Assembly (NCBI GenBank): GCA_037954325.1
Contig: JBBMNZ010000002.1
Location: 14,493,679-14,557,678 of the forward strand
Length of the DNA stretch: 64,000 nt
Source: Fistularia commersonii
Taxonomy: Eukaryota; Chordata; Actinopteri; Syngnathiformes; Fistulariidae
Direction of reading: 5' to 3'
Shown here: positions 34,801-48,900 of the stretch, one piece after another
Layout of the letters: every line of letters starts with the position of its first letter
How positions within the stretch are numbered: the stretch's first letter is position 1
Translations under genes and position numbers: made by a program
Notes under the pieces: generated by a model
Told to the model about the DNA's origin: nothing
Databases searched by the model: none
Seen by the model: only the letters and a program-made list of their open reading frames with translations

Positions 34801-37800
34801 TCACTGCAATTACAAATATACGTTCTCTCATTGCTTTTAACTTCTCATATGTATTGTCTATGTTATGAAATGAAATGTCTCTCCTCTTAAACAAATTGTT
34901 TAATTGTACGTTATTAAAGCCAGTTTTAATAAACCTCTGTCATTGGCATCTGAAGAAAAAAAAACATCAGACACAGTACCGGAAGTCTGAATATCCCTTC
35001 TCAACGGGCATTTCATTATTCGGCATCGGAAATTTTCAAGAAGAAAGTGTTCTTAATTTTAGACACATTCCTCTGAATAGGCTTGTAGGTGCAGGTAAAT
35101 GATCACGCCTTTTTTTATTAATGTTCATGTTGTTTTTTTTTTGTTATATCAGCAATTTGTTGTGTGCTTCATTTTCCTCGTTTTATGAGATGAGATGAGA
35201 GATGAGAACAACTTTATTTATCCCGAAGGACATTGTTGTGCCAGAGTTTCAAGTAAAAAACATAACAGTAATAGATAATAGTAGAAAGGAGGAAGAATAA
35301 GAAATACAATGAAATATGAATTGTCTTAACTGTTAACTGTAACTACAAAGATTGAAGATTCCCTGCGGCTGAGGGAAGAGGAATTAAAAAGTCTGATAGC
35401 CTCAGGTAGGAAAGACAACTGCAGTTATGACGTCATCCAGGGTATTTCCGAATTACACGACAAACAATCAAGTGGCCATGCTTTGGTCTGAGTAATATGT
35501 ACATTTTTGAGCAAGATAAAATTGATTTTGCATGGATAATTTTTGCATCGCAAAATTTTCACTGGGCGGTAAACTGTGTCTTGATGTTAACAGTATAAAT
35601 ATTTCGTACATCCCTATATAAACAATCTACCTGCTTATTGACATGAAAATATATTTCACAAACATCGACACCCACTTGTTTTTGTCCAGATTGTCCAGCA
35701 ATTACCGGAGTACGGGGTTTTGTTCCACCGTGTGGGAAGGGAGAAAAGGCCCGTGGTGGGTGAGTTGGTTTTAGGAGTCTGTGCCAAAGGAATCATCGTG
35801 TATGAGATGAAGAACTACCTCCGAATCGTCACCAGACGCTTCCTCTGGAGGGAAACTGACTCTATATCTACAGGGGTAAACAATATGTACAGAATTTTGC
35901 AACATATATACACTACACATACCTTTTTTAAAATTCCAGATCAGATGATGAATTCTTTCCATTTTATAGCGACGTAAAATGATCATAGAATGCGGTGGGC
36001 CAAGCGGAAAAAAGCACAGTTTTATAACAGAGAGCTCAAAAATAGCACAATATCTTCTGAACCTCTGCTCTGCCCAGCACAAGTTCCACAGTGAGATGAC
36101 TTCAAGACAACTCAATCATAGTATGATACCTGGTAGGAACAACGCATGTTATATCAAATTCAAATGCACGATTAAATTCAACAGAGAACTTATAATACAG
36201 ACTAGGTGCAATTTTTTTTTCTGTGTGTCCCCAGATGAGAACATGTCTGTCTATCAGGCCCGTAACCTGAACCTGAAACGGATGTCATGCTCAGAGGGCA
36301 TGCTGAACCATGTGGGTTTAACGCCCGGTCAACCAGACTCGCTGTCCAAGTCCTGCGAGGACTTGACGGCTAAGCTGGAGGCGCGGCTCCGTCAACAAAG
36401 AGAAATGAGAAGGGAGATGAGCAGAGAGCTGAACAAGGAGCCTCCCGAATCAGGAGAACTCATGGATTTGAAAGAGCGGCCTTACTGGAGGTATTTCATC
36501 TAGACAATATCTTTAATATTAAAAAAAAAACATTTGGACTGAGATGGTGAAATGGAAGTGTGCGCGTCTGTTTAAGCACACCGGGGTCGATGCCTCGAAT
36601 GATGTCCAGTGTCTCACTACAGAAGCAAGATTCTGATGCTTCATCCTCTATACGAGGTATGTCCAACTTTTGCATTTTGTTATTTAGATATTTTTATTAA
36701 GACTCGGCCTACACGTAAATGTCATATTGGTTGAGAATTAAAGAGCAAATATCAAACGTTAACCCTGTTACATTACCTCAAGAGAGTCTTCTTAAAGCAA
36801 CGATGCATACTATGTCTCTGATCCTTTAGTCCTTCCGTTATGAATTATCTGCAACCTATTTTTGGTTTAATTTAGGTTTATCTTTCATCACAAAATTGGG
36901 TAAAATACAATCAGCTAATATTTCCTTAGCTGCTTCCTAACCTCGAGTAAAATCTTTTTCGCAGTTGACACCCCAACAAGGACTCCCCCGGAGAGAGAGA
37001 TAATCTGTGTTGTCCTCAAGAAAGATCCCAAACTTGGCTTTGGTGAGTCTTCAAAAGGAACGCTTTGACATGAACGTGATGTAAAATGAATGAGCTGAGT
37101 GCAGAGTATCTGATTCTTTGAAAAGGCGCTTTTGTCTGTCCGCTTCTCTCCGCCTCCTCTTTCAGGCTTTGTGATAGTGGGCGAAGACAATACAGGTAAA
37201 CTTGACCTTGGGATCTTCATTGCTTCGGTTGTCCCCGACGGGCCTGCCGACAAAGATGGACGAATTAAGCCTGGTATGAAGAGGAATATGAATAATTAAC
37301 GCGTTGACTTTCCGGTTGAGAGCAAATAAATAAAACTTTAGAGGGAAAGTCATCTCAAGTATTTTTATAATGGCCTGACTTTTTTTTTTTTTTTGCAGGT
37401 GGACGTCTCATCTCTCTAAATAAGACTAGCCTGGAGGGGGTAACATTCACAGATGCTGCTGCCATCTTACAGAGCAGCCCCGATGAAGTGGAGCTTATCG
37501 TGTCCCAGCCAAAACGTGAGACGTGGTCTTTGTTTTCGGTCTAATGCATACATGAAGGCATGTATGTAACTGTGCCTCCGCTACTTCTATCAAACACATT
37601 GTTTTTGTTATTTTCAGAGTCCCTGAAAGACAGCAAGAGCTCGCTGAGTCAAAGCACCCTTGGCTCGGCTTTGGAGAGGAGCTTCGGGTCGCAGACTACC
37701 TTGAGCGGCACGGAGTTCCGACCCGCAGTGGAGGAACTGGAAGAGGCCATCACCCTTTCCAGCATGGCAACCCCGAAGCAGAGCAAGAGACTTCATATCC

Positions 37801-40800
37801 CGGTTGTGCGTATACATGATGCACAGGTTAGAGAGCCTATCTTTGTTTCTGTGGAAGTAAAGCTGTCAGCGTGAGAGCACACGTGACTGAAGAATTCAAC
37901 CGCCGCATATTGTTGATTGGATAATACAATCATGTTTTTGTCCTTCCTTTTTTTTCTTTCCTCTTTGCTGTCACACAGGATGCCTGTTCGAGGTCTCCCT
38001 CGATCTTGAGTCTGAAAAGCGGGGAGCGGTTTGCCTTGGAACTGAGAAAAAGCAACGGCTGCCTCGGATTTAGTGTCGCTGTGTGTGAATTCCTTTCTCA
38101 TTGTTTACACAGCCTTTTATGTCTGTTGCCCTTGGCTTTGTTGTTATTTATTCTATTTTATCTCTCTTTGTTGTGACAAAAGCTGAAATATTCACACTCA
38201 AATTGTTACAACTTCATGGATCGAATTAGTGAAGCCAAACTCATGTTTTTTAGGCATATACTTACTTTTGTACTTAGAAGCTCTTAGTTTGTGGATAAAT
38301 TGTTGGAGGCCTCAGACAGTTCCTAATTCTTTCTTTTTATTCTACTATCTTTATATTCTACAAAGGGAGGTACAAACACAAATGTGCGTTATGGAGGAAT
38401 CTACATCAAGAGTCTGGTCTCTGGCGGTGCTGCTGAGCAAAACGGCCAAATCCAGATTGGTAAACTGCCCTTTATTTCTTTCTTTATTTAGACCCGGATG
38501 CAGATACGTTAACAAAACACACTTTATCACTCAGTTCAATCCAAAGAATTCTCTTCTAAGAATTAAAGGGGTGGCACTATCATCATCAAACAGCACGAAG
38601 AAGATACCGTATTCGAGCATCTCTTGTCTCCATCATTTGCTCAATAAGGCTACAAATTATATTTAATAATTTCATCTTGATAACAAAAACAGTGCCTAAA
38701 CATAGAGAAGATGATGTGGAGGAGTGTATATTAGCTTGTTTTTTTTTTGTTGTTTTTTTTTTGACAGCGAAGGCTATTCATGCTTCATTGAGCAGCAACA
38801 ACTTAGATCTGCTGACATGGCCACCGATAACACACACACTCGCACAAAGACACACACATCTGTTTATCGGCATCGCTAATGATGATGAGGTTTGCGCTTG
38901 TGCATATGACAGGTGACAGACTGTTGGAGGTTGACGGATCCAACCTGAGGGGTGTGACTCACCAACAAGCTGTTGAGTGCCTGAAGCGGACCGGGGAGGT
39001 AGACATACAGAAAAACCACACACACACACATGCACACTGACACACACACACAGACACACACATACAAACACATACACACACGCGCCCACGGCTGATGACC
39101 AAATTTCACTGCCTTACACCAGTAGCTTGATGACATTAATAAATGACATAAATAAGTGATATAGTGATTGAGACATGTTTTTTTATGTTTTATCCATCAC
39201 TATTTTATTTCAGGGGTGCACCGCCCCATTAATACAGTGTTGGTTGTTCATTTGGATTATGAAATACCCTACCGATATTTTTGTTGAAATCATCTTGTCT
39301 TGGCATCTGGAATTGGATTTCTTCACTTCTGGAGAAAAAGCCGAGAGGCTTTTTCAGAACTCCAGTCCAGTTGCCAAAACAGGAAGATTTTGATAAGAAT
39401 TCACCATGATCTGGATGACTGAGAGCCTCCACAGACACCCAACTAAAATCTACCAATTGAAATTCTTAGATTATAGGATCTTTTGGACCCTTCTATCAGC
39501 CAGTGATTGTTTTGAACTCGAAACAAATTGATATTTACAGTATATAAAGTGAGATGTTTATTGTTATTGAGGTCTAAAATATTAAACAGGGTTTGTTGTG
39601 CTTTCAATAGGTGGTGACCCTGCTGTTAGATAGGGAACCCACAGTAATCTTGGAGACCAGGAGCGACTCACCCTTCCCCCCCTTGGTCCACAGTGCATCA
39701 CACACACAGCCCCCCAGGACTGAAATCTCTGTGGAAACAACCTTGAGTGGACGAGCCAAGGACTACAGCTTTGTGACTGATGGTAAGCAGGATGAGAGAG
39801 CAGGCACGGGCATTCACAAAAGAAAAATAAAGAAGACAGAGACTATCAGACGGACACAAGCGCATACATACACACACACACACATACACGCACGAATGGC
39901 CCAGAGGTAATTGGGAGTCATCTGACAGTTACATTGTGGTTGCTGTCAGAGTCATCCAGCCTGACGCAGCCTTGTTCCCTGGAGACAACATGCACTGAAA
40001 CCTTGGAGCTGTCTATTCGCTGGCAGAGCTTCTTTAATGGGACATGTGGCTGTCTCTGTAAAGCCTCTCTTTCTTCAAGAACCAAAAAACCTGGAGCAAA
40101 ATGTGGCTCAAAAGGATTCTCTGCTATCAGACTTGTAATTTGTGATATGTCTGTGAAAAATAATATTAAAATCCTCAATATTATCATCTCATGTTGCACA
40201 TGCAACATGTAAGATTATGCTATACACTCTTAATGCTCAAAGCCTCCATCACCTGGTCCATCACTTTCTTTTTCTTTTTCTAGAAAATACACATGAGGTG
40301 GTGCTGAAGAAGAGTTTATCTGGGCTTGGCTTCAGTTTTTATATTTCCCAGCTGCATTCAGGGCCAGACCGAGGCAGCTTGGTCCGCATCAAGCGTCTCT
40401 TCCCAGGTCAGCCAGCACTTGAGAGTGGTCAGCTGCGAGAGGGAGATGTAATTTTAGCTGTGAATAAAGAACGTGTCAAGAACCTCTCATACCAGGTATG
40501 TTTAGGTGACTTCCAAATGATGGATAAGCCCTAAACCAGTGAAATTCTGGATCCTCAAATATGAATACGTAAAAAAAAAAAAGTTAATCTCAAAAACAGT
40601 AATGTAGCACAGAGATAACCTAAAAGTTGTCCTAATGCGACCGATAGAGTGAGTTTGTATAAAGTCTTGTCCTTCATCTCATGTGAATGAAAATAGCAAG
40701 GAAGATGTGTCTTTTGTTACTCCAGTTAACACATCTGCCAGCAAAAAGTCACAATTCTATTTGTATAACGGTGCTGAAAATGCAATGAGATTTAATGAAC

Positions 40801-42944
40801 TCACGATATTTTTATTTGCAATATCAGAGGGTTTTGTTTCTGTTGCGTGGAGCTCCATCTGAAGTTCATTTGTTGATCTGCCGGCCCAGTCCAGGAGTAT
40901 TGTCGGACAGTGACGACAACACACTGGTGAGCAAAATGTGCACATAAAAGTTTCTGTTTCGTTGTCGGATGCAAGTGATTGAAAATAGTTCAGTAACGCA
41001 GAAAATGTTCATACTGCTTTCCTTACTCCGTAGAGTCCTGCTCCAATACGTGAAGTTCGATCACGGTCTCTGGACATCCGACTAGGAGAGGACTACAGCC
41101 AGCTCCTCAAGTTTCAGTATGACATCAACTTACCCGTCCTAAGGCCGACATCTACCGTGGAGGAAGATCTTGCTGATACAGTAGGGAAGAGGCCGGATAC
41201 TCCTGCAGCTCCAGAGCTTCCTGAAAGCCTGGAAGTGCAGGTCAGCCAGACTCCCCCGTCTCCACCGAGGACAAAGTCACCCCCCTTGCCTACCTCGCCT
41301 ACCTCACCCCCGTCACTGGTCTCGCCGGCCTCACCTGCCTCACCGGCATCACCGGCATCGCCGGCATCACCCACCTCACCGGCTTCCCCCGTTTCACCTC
41401 CATGTGGTTCTCAATCACCTCAACTGGAGACCCAGCTGAGTGCTGGGAAAACAGTCCAAGCAGAAGTAAAAGAGATCAAGGATGAAGAGGGGAAAGTTGC
41501 AAAGAGTTCCAGTGCAGTTTTTTTGGATGTGTGTCCAAAGACGGCTTCAAACTCGGTATATGCCAGGTAATGGGCCAGAAGTCACAAGTGAAAACACATT
41601 TAAACTAATTTTAACCATATTCCTTGCCACTACAATAATAGCCATTCAATTGTTTCAATTTTGTTTTTATTTAATTTTTTTTTTCATAAACAGACACAGA
41701 GTGTCATTACCAAATTCCAAGATTATAATTTTTCAAGTCTTTTTTTGTGTGTTCTTCTTTCGATATATTCAATAACAGTATAAAATTTGAATGCTTGCAG
41801 TACCGTCAGAGAAGAAGCAGACGGAAGTGTTACCTACTGCCTCACGGGAAATGGTTTGACCATCATGGCAGATGAAGAATACTTGACCATCAGCTCCACC
41901 CTGGAACCTCCTCCCAATTCCACCTCTCCCACTCCAGCATCCAACCTCGCAGGCGTCACCTCTCAAACCTCCAACAAGCAAAACCCCGGCCCTCCAATCT
42001 CAGTTGCCGCCACCCTGCCTCTCAGCTTTTCCACTGACACTTTGACCACTTGCATCCTGGCGCACCCGTCTCAACCTCTTACGACCCAGCCCTCCAAAGC
42101 CAAGCACCACCCGACCCAACAGGGGCTGATTCCGTTTCAATACAAATCCATCCCTAAGGAAAGCCGGACAGTCACGCCTACGCCTCAGCTCTCTGCTCCA
42201 CCGGTGACCCCCATAACTGCGCAGATCCTCTCCTCGCTGCCTCCTTGTAGCAGTCCCACCGCTCCCAGCATATCGCCAGCAACATTACCCCAGCCTTCAC
42301 AGACCCAAATACAGCTGATAGAAGAACCAGAGAAGAAAGAGAGGGAAAACAAGGAGGAGGACTATGAAGAAGATGACGATGACGAGGAAGAAAGTAGGAG
42401 AAAGGCAAGTTTGTGAGCATTACTGCCCATATTTTTATTTCTACCAGAAAAATCACACTAATTACAATGCTGTAATTACATGTATTCTGTCAGCCAGAGA
42501 AGTAACCTCACATCTGGCTAAATTGAATGTGATACCGTGTTAAAGAAATGTTTGCGGCTAAACTGACAGTAAAACTGTGGCGAGTTGTGAAATCCACTTT
42601 AAAATATTGTCATCTTTATATGTTTTATTTGTTTTTTCAGTTTTAGTTGTTTTTTTATCTGCTTGGACAAAGCAGATAACCAACATGGATTTTTATTATG
42701 TGCATTACATGTATACATACATACATATATATGAAAAACGTGATTCTTAATTTTTTTTCTCACTGCACTGCAGGGTTTGGTGAAAGAGTTTGAGTTAACT
42801 GTGGTTCTTAGTAAGTCCAGGAGTGGAAGCTTTGGGTTCACCATCACTCGCAGCAAACTGGACAACTGCTACTACATACAGGAAATACTTGACAATCCTG
42901 CCAAAGCTGATGGACGACTGAGAGCAGGAGACAGGCTTATTACG

Positions 42945-42980
<36 letters not shown>

Positions 42981-45900
42981 ACACACACACACACACACGC
43001 ATATACACTCTCAACCGCAAACACCATCCATTCCCCTCACAGAGAATGCCAACAAATTGACCACAAGTGTTTCTTGTGTGTGATTAATCATCAGGTAAAT
43101 GGGCATGATGTTACAAGTGTGGCGGATGACATCGCCATGACAATTCTCAGGTCATCTCCGAGGAGACTAAGTATGACCCTGGGAAGGGCAGTGACCAACT
43201 TGGTTGCACCACCTTCCTGTGACAGCCTGCCTGATATCGTTCTCTACAAGACACCTTCAGGACAGCTTGGTGAGACAATTTATTTGTATAGATGTCTTTT
43301 GTCAGATGTGTGAAGCAGTTTTGTCAATCAATTTGATTATTTTGTTTCTGCCACGTCTTCCCCCTGCAGGTATAAAGCTGACCGGTGGCATTGGCAGCAA
43401 GTGGCAGGGTATTTACTGTCTGGATGTGGTGCCAGGTTCCCCGGCCAGTTTGGAAGGCAGTGTCCAACCCAATGACAAAATCCTGTACATCTGTGGTAGG
43501 TGCACCTTGGGAATGACTTTGGAGGACGCTGTCAAAACCTGTGAGATCGCCCCGCGTAAAGTGAAACTCAAAATCATCAGGTATGTTCCCTCAAGGACAG
43601 GTGAAAGAACTGAAGAGTATTATCATGGCTTCTTTTTTTTTTATTCGTTTTTGATTGATTGTGGTGTTTGCTTTGTCACAGAGAGGACCAGCCAGTGACT
43701 CCCAAGGCTAAATGGAATGGTAAGGACTTTATGTTTCTGAAGGATTTATGAGAATGATGTCATCCATGTGAGTTAAACCAAGGACAAATGAACCGCGTGG
43801 TTGTTATAAACACTAATGGATTGCTTTGAAACCAGCTGTACTGTGCTTGGACAGTGATAATTTAAGTTCCATCTTTACCATTGGGCTAATAATTCTGTAA
43901 ATAGAGGTAGTTAGAGGTTTGACCGTTTTTAGTCAGCCTCTTCAATGTAAACCAGTTCTGTTCTCGTGAGATAGACGGCCGCACATCTCTGACCGAAGCC
44001 TTCTGTCGCAGGCCTGTTTGACTGGAAAAAGGATAGGAAGTTCTTTACTCGTTTTGAAGACCCAGAGCCCATCTGCCCAGAGAGAGACCTGCCCACTGAA
44101 GATGGTGGGATATTTTTTTCATTCAGTCTGTCATTTAGTTTTACATTTCCATTTGTTGATATGCTTTTAATGGCATGTCCTATCAACACCGTCTTGCTTG
44201 CCGCCCCTTTGTTTGTGTGAATCGAGAGCTCGGTGCTAAAAGACACATTTCGATGCGTCTTTTGTGTGCCATGCGTGTGTTAGAGTGTATGCGTGAGTGT
44301 GTCTGTGTGTGATCTAAGTGATGAGAGACACATACTGGGCTCTCAATGCGGGATTAATAATTTGCAAGCCCCTGGCCTCCACTGGGGTTCTGGAGTTCAC
44401 TGCCGTTGGCGTCACACACATAAACACACACACATACAGTGCCATACGGACTCGTCAGATGTCTATAGGGCAGGTGGCTCAGTTGCCTGGTGACAGTGAA
44501 TGCAACAGGGACAGACAGTGAAAAGAGACAGTTTCGAAAAGACTCTTCTTGCTCATCTGTCACAGCAGAGACGTAGTAATCAGCACTTTCTAAAATGGCT
44601 GAAGAGGTGGGAGGTTGGTGTGTGTTGTTCTTTTTTTTCTCTCGATCTCTGTTTCAGAAATCATAGCAATACAAAATAGCAAGGAGAGAAATTGGTGATA
44701 ATTTACAACATTTACACTATGGCCCTAGGGCTGAACTGCATAGGTTTCCTCTTGAACTGCTTTCAATTCAGATCATTGATATATGTGTACTTTCTCAAGA
44801 GCTTTTGCATCCAACATGAAATGCTGATTCCTACAAACAATCCTTGTTTCAGCTCTAATTGAAAGTAGAACTGCTGGAAACTTCAGATGTCTCTCCATCG
44901 CTCAAGGACAAGATGTAAGTTGCAAATATCAATCACTCCTTCAGTTTTGTTGCTCCTGCCCAACGTTGTTGATTGTTTTTCTTCACTTGTGTGTCCTCGG
45001 AAGTGTCCTCTGTAAAACATAATGTGAGATGAGTCGATTATGTCATTTTGCTTGTTTATTTAGGCTTTTCTTTACATCTAATTTATGCATTGTGAACCCA
45101 ATGCAATTTTTCATGGCATAATAAAAGCCCTTGAAGTACAGTTGAATGAAAATGTAATTTTCTACAGAGCATCCTTTGTTTTTCACTTGTGACCCTTTTA
45201 GAGTTGCATCATGCAAGTGGATTTTTTCAAACAAGAAGGAGCAGGTCTCGGCTTTGCTCTGGTCGGGGGAACTAATGGCAGTATGCTAAGAGTGAAGGAA
45301 ATCTGCTCTGGTGGTGTGGCTGAACAGGACGGTCGCCTGAAAATTGGAGACATTCTATTAGAGGTAACAACTTCATACATCTAAAATTTGTTCTTAATCA
45401 AAAAAAAAAAAATTGTGGTTCAAGTCCTGATCTAATATGTTCCCAGGTGAACGGTGTAATTGTGTCTGGACTGAGCCACAGTAAGGTCGTGGATATCCTG
45501 CGTAAAGCCGAGGGAACCGTGCAGCTCACCATATGCAGAGATATCCTGCCCCTGACCTATTCAGAAACCCCTGCACCGCCCAACATGTCCACTCTGACGG
45601 AAGCGGTTTTAGCAGAGCAGCCAGCTCCTGTTTCCAGCCCGGAAACCTGTTCCTCATCTGATGCAATTTTGAATCAGCCTGTTGAACATCTCCCTGGTAT
45701 GGTCTCTAATTCTGTCTTTCCCATTACTTTCAGAATTATTAATTATTAGTAATAAAAAAAATGTGTTTTTAAAAAGCTTCAGAAGCTGAATTTTTGACTC
45801 TTAGACACATGCATTGCTGACATTACCCTTATAATTGAAATTCTGTGTCCTTTTAATGATGGTTCAGAAGACATACCGGAGGCTACGTATAAAGAACCCG

Positions 45901-48900
45901 GTGCATGTATTACCACATCACCTCCACCTTCACAACACAAGAGCACCCTAACCCATGAAGCTACAATCAAGCAGGTAAATAAACAAGTATGAACACACAA
46001 AAGTGCAGTAGGCAGTACATATAACTTTTAAGGAATTAGTAATTAATACCGTCCATTTGTCTTTACTAACATCCACTAATAACCTCCTGTATGTCACATC
46101 CTTTGGTTGCTTGCCTGTGGAACAGGAGAGCTGTGACAGCACCCCTGCCCATCAAGCTTGCTGCCCATCGCTCAATGTCACAGACATGTTGCATGGAGCT
46201 TCTGACAGGTAGAAGCTCTCCAAAGTCCTCACCTGTGCGCCTTCATTTTCCACTTCAAATTCAGTGTACCCCCTTTTGTGGCTGGAGTATCGCTGTTTGA
46301 CACAGGGAGGCAGCAGAGAGCAATAAATAAAATATCCTATTGCGACTCAAAGTCAGGTTGTGCAGGAAGTAGAGTACTACTTTCATCAAAAAGACTGATG
46401 AAGTGTGTATATTTTTAAGCTATATTTCTATACAGTATTTTAGATGGAGAAGTCACAGGGATAGGAAAGCTCAGCCTTGCATGATTTCAAGCCCCCCCTG
46501 CCGAAGAGTAGCATTGGTCTGGTCTTACCCCAACCTCCTGTATCCTCCAGGAAACTAACCGTGGCTAAACTTCTGGACCAGTCCTGCAAAGATGTCCAGA
46601 AATCCAAGTCAGATGGCTGGAGCAGCGAAGATGAGGATGTATTTGAAGCCGGTGGTCAACCATCGACCTCACCCCAAACAGGTCTATATGCTACCAGGAT
46701 TAAAATACGCTCGTGGGTTTATGCACTTTATCAACAAGTATACCTTTACCTTCCTCTTTGCTATTCTTCCTTGTCAACCAGGCCAACCCATAGTGTCTGA
46801 AGAGGAACTGGCCAGTTTATCTCTCATGAGTCCTTCTAAGATCAGCCAGTATTCGGGCTCCAGGGTCAAAGCACTTATCCATATTCTACAGCATCAGCTG
46901 GACCAGCAAGAGCTGGTCAAAGAATTTATGGTGCCTACATGTTTTGTTTTTTTTTTTCTTTTATCAAACCCAAGTAATCTATTTACACCGGAATAATTTC
47001 AGGTTGCAAAAGGTTTTATTTAATTCACAGACTGATTCTGATTTCAGGCTCTGGAGCATTTGAAGCCCTCTGACAACTGTTTGGTGGGGAAAGCCCCTGA
47101 GAACAGAGACAAGAACCGTTATAGAGACATTCTTCCCTGTAAGTTTCCGTGACTGTAACAAGCATTTTTTAACTTTCTTCACACAATCTTGTTTACCAAC
47201 AAACCATTTGGTGAAACCCTGCATTTCATTTTATTTTCCCCTATAGAAGATGTTTATTGGTAGGCCGTAGCTTATAAACCCTGGATAATAACAGACATGG
47301 CATTTATAGGGGAGGTTTTGTCAGCGCTTTGGTATACTGAAGAAAGTGATACCATATTAGTATCAGTAATTCACTGTGTCTTAGAATCTATGTTATTTCT
47401 GAGGCAGATCACATTAACAGACTGTTAACCATGTCATTAAAGATAAGAGAAAGACTATGAGGCAAGGGTGGAAAAACATGTAAAAGATTATTGCTAGTAA
47501 TGACAACAGGCCAACGAACAAAAAGGAACACATCTCAAAGAGAAGACTGTTATTTTCCATGTGTTTAGCTCATAGTTTTAGACATTTCCAGTATCCTTGT
47601 CTTCTATTAAATATTAAAAGTTTTTCGCAGTGTTGTTTTCCACAACATATACATAATCAACCTTTTCTCACCAGGGTTTTATATCACAAGTTTGTGGCCG
47701 CAGCCATAAAACATAGAATAGATGTAGGGGCTTTTCAAAGAATGATCCTAAATAAACAGTGTTTCTTTCTCATCTGTTGAATTCCCTACATAGACTATTA
47801 TGACAAACAGCTTTTGGGTTTTTCCCCAAAAAAGGAAAATTCAAAGCATATTCCAACATCTACTTGGGTTAACGTACGATTAAAGGGTCAGGTGAGATAA
47901 ATGGGAAGATGAAAAGAACAGTGACCCCGAGTGGAATATCACTAACTCCTCAACACATGCATCACCGCATCTCGCATGTTTCTTGAAGTTTGTCCAGAAA
48001 GTCAAGTTATTTACTGATATGAGTCACTGCTTCTAGACTTTTTATTTAGACAGCCATATTTCCAGTCTGAATTTTTTTTTTTTTTATAACTCATAAGCAG
48101 GAGGCCGCGTGCTAACCCAGAAAACCCTCCCTGTTTCCCTCAGTCTATCACCCCTCTCATCACCAACAAACTTCTCCACTGGGCTGGTTTGTTGAGACAT
48201 ACTCCAGACCTCAGACATGTTTACCTGGTTTTATTTAGCGTACACTTAGCCAGTGTACCTTGGGCAAAACAACAAGGTTTGTTGTTTGTTGTTTGTGATC
48301 AAGACATGGATGATGCAAAGAGATTTTAGGGAGGCTGCTGCTCAAAGGTGTAATTTTACCTAATTATGAACCAACTAATGCCTACTTACAGCCAAATATA
48401 TGTGCAGTCCACACACGCTCTGATTTTTTTTTTCCTCTTTTCCTTCTTTTCCCTATAGATGATAAAACGCGCGTTGCCATCGGAGAGAACCATGACTATA
48501 TCAATGCCAGCTACATCTGCATGCAAGTCGGTGGTGAAAAATTTTTCTACATCTCCTGCCAAGGCCCGTTGCCTACAACAGTGCCAGCATTCTGGCAGAT
48601 GATCTGGGAAAACAAATCTGATGTCATATCCATGATGACCCAGGAAGTAGAACGGGGAAGGGTCAAATGTCACAAGTACTGGCCAGAGAAGCTGGGCGAG
48701 CCTTTGGACACTGGCAAGTATCATCTACATCTGGACAACCAGCAGTACCTGGAATATTTCCACATAAAGGTCATCCGTATGGTTGAAACAGAGGTGAGAA
48801 GCGCCAGAGGAACGCCTGTGTAAAGTTCTCAAACGTTCTCCTTTAACTTTGAACCGTCTCTTATTCCAGACAGGAGACACCCACTTGGTCCGGCACCTGA

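Noticed and set aside
41114..41374. Minus-strand frame with AGDAGEAGE repeats
   Set aside because: Antisense shadow of the SPA repeat in phosphatase exon 28.
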